Shown here piece by piece: positions 23,484 through 29,679 of a stretch of 40,609 nucleotides of DNA. The first letter of the stretch is position 1, and each line of letters begins with the position of its first letter. Source of the stretch: Lachnospiraceae bacterium (lineage in GTDB: Bacteria; Bacillota; Clostridia; Lachnospirales; Lachnospiraceae); the NCBI GenBank assembly GCA_009774145.1, contig VSND01000040.1:1-40609 (forward strand), written 5' to 3'. Position numbers and translations under genes: made by a program. The notes under the pieces were generated by a model. It saw nothing but the letters and a program-made list of their open reading frames with translations. It had not been told where the DNA came from and searched no databases.

Positions 23484-23921
23484 CTACGCCAATAATATCT
23501 CTCCTTCTCTGTAACAGACTGCCAGATACTCTCTGGACTGATAATACAGGTCAGAATTGAAGTTCAAAATCTTCTCTGCCATCCAGGATGCATATACCTC
23601 TTTTATTCCTTTTATAACATTTTCCTCTTCATAACAGTCTTCAATCAACCGGGCAAACACTTCGCCTATATCCCAATAATCAGGAATCGTATATTTATAT
23701 TTGGATAAATTATCATAATTTCCATCTGATATGTTATCTTTTTGTATAAAATCATCTGCAACTTTTTCTATCGGTTCACAATGAAAAACATCTGCATATT
23801 TATAAATTCGAGAGAGATCATCACCCAGTTGTCTCACTACATCGAGCCTTCTGTTTTTCGTCCCTCTTGCAATGTATTCGATTAGACTGCATACAAAAAA
23901 CAAATTGCTGTTATTTTTCAT
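23484..23921 (-). CDS. DUF3990-associated hypothetical protein, copy A
   Basis: This 145-residue soluble acidic protein begins MKNNSNLFFVCSLIEYIARG and has a helical N-terminus of the kind seen in DUF3791-like companions of DUF3990 genes. The mid region contains YADVFHCEPIEKVADDF and YTIPDYWDIGEVFARLIEDC. I recall relatives located next to DUF3990 genes in Lachnospiraceae, but no function. The ATG follows GGAAGGAG, and its start overlaps the end of the DUF3990 fragment by 11 bases, so the two were translationally coupled, as in a TA pair. The second copy (26266-26703) differs at about nine residues. Confidence 0.65.
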   Translation of the reverse strand: MKNNSNLFFVCSLIEYIARGTKNRRLDVVRQLGDDLSRIYKYADVFHCEPIEKVADDFIQKDNISDGNYDNLSKYKYTIPDYWDIGEVFARLIEDCYEEENVIKGIKEVYASWMAEKILNFNSDLYYQSREYLAVCYREGEILLA

Positions 23922-24216
23922 AAACTGGTACTCCTTCCAAAAACTTCAAAGCAGTTAATGCCCGTGCTGTATGAAAACTGATCTGATGCGTAGGATATTT
24001 GAATTTTGCCAGTTCCCAAAAGGCAGCTCTTGAATATTTCCCATCAATAAATCCCTGTACATAGTTAAAAATCGTATCATCCGCCATGGGACCTTCTACA
24101 ATATCATAATCATGCGCTCTTCCAACACGGCAGGCAGCGATAAAATCCAGCCATTCCTCTGTCATTTTTTCAAATTTAAGCATTTTTAAATTATTATCCG
24201 GACAGTATTCGTACAA
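23911..24216 (-). pseudogene. DUF3990 gene, 5'-truncated, copy A
   Basis: The 101 residues correspond to the C-terminal part of DUF3990 proteins: LKMLKFEKMTEEWLDFIAAC, AHDYDIVEGPMADDTIFNYV and HQISFHTARALTALKFL. Full members are about 160 residues and start with an ADP-ribosyltransferase-like segment (Y-H-G ... G-F-Y-T-T). That whole N-terminal half is missing. The frame starts at a TTG (24214-24216) right after a stop codon and without a ribosome binding site. DUF3990 is considered a toxin-type ART fold, so this remnant is probably inactive. It is identical in sequence to copy B at 26693-26998 and broken at the same base. Confidence 0.75.
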
Positions 24217-24293
24217 ATTTTAGCCGTAATTGAAATACGATACGAATCAAGAATTTCACATACATTTTCTAAATATTCATATATTACACTCAT
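24186..24293 (-). pseudogene. Short ORF fused across the DUF3990 breakpoint
   Basis: An ATG at 24291-24293 with GAGG nine bases upstream opens a 35-codon frame, MSVIYEYLENVCEILDSYRI then SITAKI. It then runs into the DUF3990 sequence in a different frame and stops. It looks like the 5' end of another small gene, perhaps the usual small partner in these clusters, cut by the same deletion that removed the start of DUF3990. Confidence 0.4.
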
Positions 24294-24361
24294 ATCACAT
24301 TGCCTCATAAATCAAGTAATGGCAAAGATGTCTCATTGCTATAATTCACCCATTTTCTCTT

Positions 24362-24706
24362 TCAGAGATCAACTTCCACGATATAGCACTCATCCTGACA
24401 ACTTCTCCCCTCATTTTTCACCAAAAATTTAAATTCATCATATTCTGTCATATGATTCGCTTTTAAGATCTGACCAATATTCTGTCTTTCCGGCGGAGTG
24501 ACTCTCTGGCAGACCCAGCGATAGCTCCAGTCCTTTCCTATTCTGTACTGCTTCTTCTGGATAAAATCTGAAATGATAAACGGAGCCTCATAACTCTTTA
24601 CACTTTCAGGTATCTCGATTTCATACTCTCTCCTCTGCTCATCATAATACAAATATCCAACTGTTTTCCCGTTATAATATGCATTTTTAATTGCAAATTT
24701 CAACAT
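24362..24706 (-). CDS. HipS-like protein: HipA N-terminal-subdomain homologue (candidate antitoxin)
   Basis: This 114-residue protein opens with NGKTVGYLYYDEQRREYEIE, resembling the beta hairpin at the start of HipA (N-G-x-x-V-G-x-L). It continues with RWVCQRVTPPERQNIGQILK and EYDEFKFLVKNEGRSCQDEC. I align that with the HipA N-subdomain pattern L-P-E-x-x-x-R-x-x-L-A ... D-x-F-x-L-L ... G-R-D-C-A. The protein therefore looks like HipA's N-terminal subdomain encoded separately, as HipS is in HipBST systems, where HipS acts as antitoxin. Its ATG lies 20 bases inside the end of the kinase gene, after GGTGG. The alignment is by eye, so the call is tentative. Confidence 0.55.
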   Translation of the reverse strand: MLKFAIKNAYYNGKTVGYLYYDEQRREYEIEIPESVKSYEAPFIISDFIQKKQYRIGKDWSYRWVCQRVTPPERQNIGQILKANHMTEYDEFKFLVKNEGRSCQDECYIVEVDL

Positions 24707-25502
24707 ACTTTTTCCACCTCTCCCAAAGCATCTCCCATATTTTCTTTAAATGCACTTCCGGAAGAATCTGATCCATTCCACTTAAAAGCTCTTTTTCATG
24801 TTCTTCTTTTAATTCCCCCAAAAAGAACTTCTTTCCTTTCGGGATTAACCCCAGATTGTATTCCAGCGACTTTGATCCGATAAAATTATTAACTATCCTA
24901 TCCTCAAGCACATCAAATTTCTGTATACTTTCCAGATTATCATAACATGAAAACAAAAACGACAGGCCATGGTCGAACAACGGAGCAGGACGCGGATTCT
25001 CTTTTTCATCCAACAATATTTCTATATTTGCTCCATGTCTGTCCCGGTTACAGATCAGATAATCCACAACAAACATCTGGTAAATATACTGCGCCCATCC
25101 ATACCGCTCTGCAAATTCCAGAGGACTTTCTTTATTTTCACGATATAATTCATAATAAACGTCGAAAGCAATTTTCTTTTCGTTCGCTTTTCTGAAATTG
25201 GCAGATTTTGAAATAAATCCATCTCTGTCCTGTCCATCAATACAAAGCTTTGCATAAACAAGCTGATAGCTTAGATGAGGAATTCTCAATACATCCAACA
25301 GCCTTGATACAATCAGTTCATTAACACATTCATGTCCAAAAATCCCCCGATAACTGTCATAGTTTGACAACTTATAATAGAATCTTATCTCATCTTTTTC
25401 TTCATATGCTTTTAAAAAACAGCCCGGAGTTCCTACCGATAATTTTTTATCCGCCCAATCCAGATACCTTAAATCCTGAAGCTCTTCTATAAAATCGTTC
25501 AC
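24687..25502 (-). CDS. HipA/HipT-like Ser/Thr kinase (single-domain)
   Basis: From the GTG at 25500-25502 (AGGAGG seven bases upstream) the product is 271 residues. An upstream ATG would add 14 residues but has no binding site. Kinase features of the HipA family are visible: Lys44 in FYYKLSNYD, Glu58/62 in HECVNELIVSRLL, the catalytic loop NRDRHGANI (Asp154, Asn159) and the metal-binding Asp177 in APLFDHGLSF. The N-terminal subdomain of full HipA is absent and appears as the overlapping downstream gene (24362-24706). HipA-type kinases phosphorylate translation factors such as aminoacyl-tRNA synthetases and induce dormancy. No HipB-like HTH gene is adjacent. I infer a split HipA toxin-antitoxin pair. 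Confidence 0.72.
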   Translation of the reverse strand: MNDFIEELQDLRYLDWADKKLSVGTPGCFLKAYEEKDEIRFYYKLSNYDSYRGIFGHECVNELIVSRLLDVLRIPHLSYQLVYAKLCIDGQDRDGFISKSANFRKANEKKIAFDVYYELYRENKESPLEFAERYGWAQYIYQMFVVDYLICNRDRHGANIEILLDEKENPRPAPLFDHGLSFLFSCYDNLESIQKFDVLEDRIVNNFIGSKSLEYNLGLIPKGKKFFLGELKEEHEKELLSGMDQILPEVHLKKIWEMLWERWKKYVEICN

Positions 25503-25614
25503 TGTTGTGCCTCCTGAATGAGCCTTTATATTATTTTTCTGCATTCGTTTTCAAAATTTAGTCAGCCATATCAAGCTGTTGCCCTGATTTCCTCAAAAAA
25601 TCGGGATTTTGAAT

Positions 25615-26203
25615 TCAGGCAATATACTTCCTGTGTGATTGCTTTACATTATTCTGATCTACCATGGCATATTGCATGGTAGTATCAATTTTCGCATGTC
25701 CCAACAAGCGTTGCACCTGTTCTACCGGCATTCCTTTGTCTATTGCTTTCGTTGCAAGGGTTCTTCTGAATTTATTCGGATGGACCTTTGCAATATCCAG
25801 TTTTCTTCCCAGTTCCCGTAGCCGAATTTCTACACCGCTGATCTCCAGTCGGTTATATGGTTTCAAAAGCGAGACAAACAGAGCCGGATTGTCATCTTTT
25901 CTGGAATCAATATAATTTTTAAGATGTATCTTCGTCCTTGCATCGAAGTATACCGGCCGCTCTTTGCTGCCTTTGCCAAATACTACACATTCCCTGTTTT
26001 CAAAATCGATATCAGAAATATTCAGCTTTACCAGTTCGCCTACACGAATTCCCGTTGATGCCAGCATGTCGATCATTGCCAAATATTCTCTAATCCACAT
26101 TCCACATGCAATGCTCCAATACGTGATGCAGCCTTTCCATTTGAGCATTGTCAAGCATTCCAAGCATCTCCCGCTCAATTTTTTCAATAATCTGGTTTTT
26201 CAT
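25615..26203 (-). pseudogene. Tyrosine recombinase/integrase with internal deletion
   Basis: The C-terminal catalytic domain is well preserved: STGIRVGELVKLNISDIDFE (first Arg), HPNKFRRTLATKAID (His-x-x-Arg), QRLLGHAKIDTTMQY (His and nucleophilic Tyr). An N-terminus MKNQIIEKIEREMLGMLDNA begins at the ATG 26201-26203 after AAAAGGAG, but its frame stops soon after HCMWNVD. The catalytic part then follows in another frame. The core-binding (SAM-like) domain expected between them is missing, so a deletion has destroyed the gene. It marks a former integrative element inside the island and lies next to repeat copy B. Confidence 0.8.
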
Positions 26204-26265
26204 GTTGGTCTACTCCTTTTCTTGTGTAATCTACCAACATCCTGCACCACTGAAAACAGCCAATA

Positions 26266-26703
26266 TTATGCCAATAACAACTTTCCTTCTTTATAACAGA
26301 CTGCCAGATACTCTCTGGACTGATAGTACAAATCGGAATTAAAATTCAAAATCTTCTCTGCCATCCAGGACGCATATACCTCTTTTATCCCGTTTATGAC
26401 ATTCTCCTCTTCATAACAGTCTTCAATCAACCGGGCAAACACCTCGCCTATGTCCCAATAATCAGGAATCGTATATTTACATTTGGATAAATTATCATAA
26501 TTTCCATCTGATATGTTATCTTTTTGTATAAAATCATCCGCAACTTTTTCTATCGGTTCACAATGAAAAACATCTGCATATTTATAAATACGAGAGATAT
26601 CATCACCCAACTGTCCCACTACATCGTGCCTTTTGTTTTTCGTCCCTCTTGCAATGTATTCGATTAGACTGCATACAAAAAACAAATTGCTGTTATTTTT
26701 CAT
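26266..26703 (-). CDS. DUF3990-associated hypothetical protein, copy B
   Basis: This is the paralogue of 23484-23921, with the same 145-residue length. Substitutions relative to copy A include Arg/Lys at 24, Leu/His at 26, Arg/Gly at 30, Tyr/Cys at 75, and EIL to KLL near the C-terminus. The N-terminal 20 or so codons are identical in DNA, while the rest has drifted. It overlaps the DUF3990 fragment by 11 bases, as in copy A. Both copies retain complete frames, suggesting that the gene is still under selection even though its partner is broken. Confidence 0.65.
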   Translation of the reverse strand: MKNNSNLFFVCSLIEYIARGTKNKRHDVVGQLGDDISRIYKYADVFHCEPIEKVADDFIQKDNISDGNYDNLSKCKYTIPDYWDIGEVFARLIEDCYEEENVINGIKEVYASWMAEKILNFNSDLYYQSREYLAVCYKEGKLLLA

Positions 26704-26998
26704 AAACTGGTACTCCTTCCAAAAACTTCAAAGCAGTTAATGCCCGTGCTGTATGAAAACTGATCTGATGCGTAGGATATTTGAATTTTGCCAGTTCCCA
26801 AAAGGCAGCTCTTGAATATTTCCCATCAATAAATCCCTGTACATAGTTAAAAATCGTATCATCCGCCATGGGACCTTCTACAATATCATAATCATGCGCT
26901 CTTCCAACACGGCAGGCAGCGATAAAATCCAGCCATTCCTCTGTCATTTTTTCAAATTTAAGCATTTTTAAATTATTATCCGGACAGTATTCGTACAA
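26693..26998 (-). pseudogene. DUF3990 gene, 5'-truncated, copy B
   Basis: These 101 codons are identical to copy A. They start at the same TTG and lack the same N-terminal ART-like half. Immediately upstream is kinase-derived sequence in another frame, so a deletion fused the C-terminal end of a HipA-like kinase gene to this fragment. There is no ribosome binding site at the TTG, and it is probably not expressed as a functional protein. Confidence 0.75.
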
Positions 26999-27000
26999 AT

Positions 27001-27191
27001 ATCTGATCTATTCCCCTTAAAAGCTCTTCTTTTAATTTCCCCGGAAAAAATTTCTTTCCCTTCGGAATCAGCCCCAGGTTGAAAACCTGTTCCTGTATAA
27101 AATTCACACACCTCTGATAATTTTTTCCGCATACTTCCCCCTCACAAATCCAGTTTACAGAAATGGCACCGGACAGCCTCCCCGATGCCAA
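27001..27191 (-). pseudogene. C-terminal fragment of a second HipA-like kinase
   Basis: The frame contains FNLGLIPKGKKFFPGKLKEE and LLRGIDQI, matching YNLGLIPKGKKFFLGELKEE and SGMDQI near the C-terminus of the intact kinase (24687-25502), but with several differences. The paralogue therefore diverged before it was truncated. All catalytic residues are missing. The first 30 residues of the frame do not resemble the kinase. It was cut at 27000/27001 by the deletion that joined it to the DUF3990 fragment. Confidence 0.65.
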
Positions 27192-27205
27192 AATTTATGT
27201 AGCCA

Positions 27206-27721
27206 TCACAACCAGACAATATTCATTTTTCGCATAAAGTAAAACAAATTCTCACATTTTACATCAAACTTTCTCGCTATATCCGGTATTTTAGGCTTTC
27301 TACTCGGATTATTTACAGAAATAATTCCAGCAGATGTCTCAAAGGTAACCAATGTATATCCTAATGCACTTGCTGTAGCAATCAGCCAAGGATCCGCCAC
27401 GTTTACATCTGACCAGATTCTCAGTGCTTTGTCTGAATATAAAGGACTATCCTGTAAAAATCTCAGCACTTCACCATATTTTTCAACAATGGACGCGTTT
27501 CTTCTGTCAATAATATTGGCATCCGGGATCGCTCTAAACCATTCTGACAGCTTATCCTCGCCCTTCATCACTTCATTTTTAGCAACATCCAAAACATAAA
27601 CCGAATCCAATTTAAGCTTTGGCTCTAACTGTGTCCAGAATCCAGGTGCAAGATCAAACGGGTAATAGTTCTGAAATGGAGTGATGAATGTGTTGGCATC
27701 CAGCAAAAATTTTTCTTCCAT
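27206..27721 (-). CDS. DUF4411 (PIN-like) toxin
   Basis: This 171-residue protein starts with LLDANTFITPFQNYYPFDLA, the DUF4411 signature. A conserved acidic residue follows in DVAKNEVMKG, and DVNVADPWLIATASALGYTL carries the PIN-like distal Asp residues. DUF4411 proteins are PIN-fold nuclease candidates and usually pair with an ImmA/IrrE-type HTH-peptidase gene, exactly as here: the ATG lies directly against the stop of that gene (27722). The probable role is the toxin of a type II TA or small defence module. The nuclease target is unknown. Confidence 0.82.
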   Translation of the reverse strand: MEEKFLLDANTFITPFQNYYPFDLAPGFWTQLEPKLKLDSVYVLDVAKNEVMKGEDKLSEWFRAIPDANIIDRRNASIVEKYGEVLRFLQDSPLYSDKALRIWSDVNVADPWLIATASALGYTLVTFETSAGIISVNNPSRKPKIPDIARKFDVKCENLFYFMRKMNIVWL

Positions 27722-28891
27722 TTAACCGGCACCCCCTACTTCCTCCAACAAACGTCCAAATGTTTTCCTATTGGTATTGGTAAGCCTGTATATTTCCGTA
27801 TATTGTGTCCTGCCCTCAGACGCACTCCTCGCCAGTGCCATAACAAAATTCCGGTCTATTTTGCTTGCTAAATTCCGATAATAGTCCCCACCTGTTCCTT
27901 TATTTTCTTTCTGACTCTCCTGCCATTCCTTAAATTGACTGGTCAATTCTTTTACAATCTGCTCGTATGTCTCCTGGGATATTTTTCCGTGATCCAAAGC
28001 TTTTCGCACTACCACAAACCTACTGCATCTAAAACTCTTTGCTATTTTCCCTATTTTATCCAGAATTTCATCATAGCTGCTCTTCCATTTCTCCAAAAAA
28101 CTTTCCGTCGGAACCAGGATTTCTGCTGCGACAGCATTACAAAACTTTTCTACTTCACGACTTTCAGAATCGGCATTGATTGGAGCATTATAAAAACTGT
28201 TTTCTCCTGTCCAAACATGAGCCAGCTCATGGAGTATCGAAAATAATTTCCCGTTATCGCTGTCACAGGAATTAATAAAAATCAATGGTGCATATTTATT
28301 GACAAGGGTAAACGCCCGAAATTCCTCAACATTCAATTTTCTGCGAGTGTTATTTCCCACAATTCCACTCGTCATAACAAGAACATGGATATTTCCCATT
28401 CTTCTTTTTAAAAACCGAAAAGATTCTCCTGCATTCTGCCTGTCACTGTACCAGTCAACCTGAATATCCAGCTTTTTTCGAATATCTTCTGCAACAGATA
28501 GAACTTGCGTTTCTCCTGTTGCACTTCCAACGTATTCCAGTTCTTCTTGTCCGTTTTCCACTACATATTCAACCATCCATTCCTGGATATCTGTCATCAG
28601 ATTGACGGTATCAACAAGATTCCTGCTGGGTTCCGCTATCTTGGCACTGTTAATCGTCCGATATTCCACAATAGAGCATTCCTCCACCGGCGGTTTGTCA
28701 AGAAAGAAATAACCAAAGGGAATATTGGTCTTTTTGCTCATATCCTCCACCTGATTAAAAGTTGGAGTCTTTTCACCGGACTGCCATTTGCGCAACAGCT
28801 CTATCGCAGAGCTGGCAATATTTTCAAACTGGATCGACTTCAAAATCCAGTTGATAATTTCTGGTTTTACATGAACACTTACGCCAGCCAT
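27722..28891 (-). CDS. HTH plus ImmA/IrrE metallopeptidase (COG2856-type) antitoxin
   Basis: With the ATG at 28889-28891 (AAAGGAGG seven bases upstream) the protein has 389 residues. The N-terminal part is XRE-like: ELLRKWQSGEKTPTFNQVED followed by TNIPFGYFFLDKPP. The central zinc peptidase domain carries HELAH (His221, Glu222, His225) in LFSILHELAHVWTG. A C-terminal extension (DYYRNLASKIDRNFVMALAR) follows. Such proteins are usually antitoxins and regulators of DUF4411-type toxins. The pair is co-transcribed from a strong promoter at 28926-28954. A longer upstream frame lacks a binding site. Confidence 0.85.
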   Translation of the reverse strand: MAGVSVHVKPEIINWILKSIQFENIASSAIELLRKWQSGEKTPTFNQVEDMSKKTNIPFGYFFLDKPPVEECSIVEYRTINSAKIAEPSRNLVDTVNLMTDIQEWMVEYVVENGQEELEYVGSATGETQVLSVAEDIRKKLDIQVDWYSDRQNAGESFRFLKRRMGNIHVLVMTSGIVGNNTRRKLNVEEFRAFTLVNKYAPLIFINSCDSDNGKLFSILHELAHVWTGENSFYNAPINADSESREVEKFCNAVAAEILVPTESFLEKWKSSYDEILDKIGKIAKSFRCSRFVVVRKALDHGKISQETYEQIVKELTSQFKEWQESQKENKGTGGDYYRNLASKIDRNFVMALARSASEGRTQYTEIYRLTNTNRKTFGRLLEEVGGAG

Positions 28892-28925
28892 CAGACATCC
28901 TCCTTTCAAGTGATTTGATAATTTT

Positions 28926-28954
28926 ATTATACGTTCCTTCAAAAAGTATTTCAA
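28926..28954 (-). promoter_or_regulatory. Promoter of the ImmA/DUF4411 TA operon
   Basis: TTGAAA (28949-28954), 17 bp and TATAAT (28926-28931) on the minus strand, about 35 bp before the start. Repeated TTTTTGAA motifs nearby could be the antitoxin's binding site. Confidence 0.75.
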
Positions 28955-28980
28955 TCATTTTCAAAAATATGCCATATGAC

Positions 28981-29052
28981 TTAGCTCGATTTCTCTTCTG
29001 TGCGAGCCAGTTCCGTTGAATCTGTTATGCCATATTTATTTTTCAGTGTCAC
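28981..29052 (-). pseudogene. N-terminal remnant of a Fic-family gene
   Basis: A GTG (29050-29052), after GAGGAGG, opens the 23-residue frame MTLKNKYGITDSTELARTEE then KSS. The K-Y-G-I-T-D-S-x-E-L-A-R-x-E-E-x pattern is the start of clostridial Fic/cell-filamentation proteins. Everything beyond that is gone. The GTG overlaps the stop of the hsdM fragment, the arrangement found when fic follows hsdM in type I restriction loci. Confidence 0.55.
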
Positions 29053-29411
29053 GAATGCCTCCTCAAATAATCATTGTCCACGATCTCCTGTTTCGATACA
29101 AGAAAAGATTTCTCTGTCCGTTTTCTCTCTGCCTCTTTCTCCAGATTCCGGAATCTCTCAATAATGTCCGGTATATCATTGTCCGCCGCAGGCGTACGCT
29201 TGTCATCCAGACTGAAACCATCCGCTGTCATATCATAAAACCACACCTGATCGGTTGCTCCATGACCTGTCTTTGTAAAAATGAAAATCGCCGTAGATAC
29301 ACCTGCATACGGCTTAAACACGCCGGACGGCATGGAAACCACCGCCTGTAATCTCTGATTTTCCACAATCATCAATCTCAAGATATCTGTCCCCATAAGA
29401 CTTCTGCACAC
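29049..29411 (-). pseudogene. C-terminal fragment of type I restriction methylase HsdM
   Basis: The frame reads LQAVVSMPSGVFKPYAGVST, AIFIFTKTGHG, then VWFYDMTADGFSLDDKR and NDIPDIIERFRNLEKEAER. This is the C-terminal part of N-6 adenine methylases of type I systems. The SAM-binding and NPPF catalytic regions are absent. Homology begins only about 29385, where the sequence changes from prp. The first residues of the open frame (MCRSLMGTDI) are prp read in another frame. No hsdR or hsdS lies nearby. Confidence 0.8.
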
Positions 29412-29679
29412 TGGAAAGCCCCAGCATCAGGGAATCCATCAGAAGTTCTGTCTCCTTTGAGACCTCGGCGGTAAATTCCCAGCTCTTGATCATACCGTCC
29501 TGGCAGTCACAGGTAAATGCATCCTCTGTAAACTGTTCAATGGAATTAAGGGCATTGATCACCAGCGCCGACACGGCAGCACACACAATATCCTCTCCTG
29601 CTTCTGCATACCCTGCATGTCCGTCTATGGTAAAGCTTCTGTACTGTCCATGTTCCTTTACTGTCTGTACCCGAATCAT
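29314..29679 (-). CDS. prp: Ribosomal-processing cysteine protease Prp, C-terminus altered
   Basis: The start is the ATG at 29677-29679, overlapping the rng stop as ATGA. The protein has the Prp catalytic dyad: His21 in IDGHAGYAEAGED and Cys33 in DIVCAAVSALV. LMDSLMLGLSSVQKSYGD comes near the end. Prp removes the N-terminal extension of L27, and rpmA in this window encodes an extended L27 (MLNMNLQMFAHKKG). After about residue 102 (YLEI) the sequence belongs to the inserted hsdM DNA read out of frame, giving an 18-19 residue foreign tail. Because the core is complete I expect it to remain functional. Confidence 0.85.
   Translation of the reverse strand: MIRVQTVKEHGQYRSFTIDGHAGYAEAGEDIVCAAVSALVINALNSIEQFTEDAFTCDCQDGMIKSWEFTAEVSKETELLMDSLMLGLSSVQKSYGDRYLEIDDCGKSEITGGGFHAVRRV

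Larger units (their letters stand above)
23464..24218. repeat. 755-bp duplicated block, copy A
   Basis: This block reappears without any insertion or deletion at 26246-27000, at a constant offset of 2782 bp. The part from about 23851 to 24218 is identical, while 23464-23850 has scattered substitutions. It contains the 23484-23921 gene and a truncated DUF3990 gene. Confidence 0.9.
26246..27000. repeat. 755-bp duplicated block, copy B
   Basis: Second copy of the block at 23464-24218. On its right it abuts, at 27000, the C-terminal end of a kinase gene fragment. In copy A the same base abuts a different sequence. Confidence 0.9.

Noticed and set aside
26204..26238. GTTGGT ... ACCAAC inverted repeat upstream of the integrase start as an attachment site
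   Set aside because: Only six bases per arm, and no matching copy was found at another element edge.
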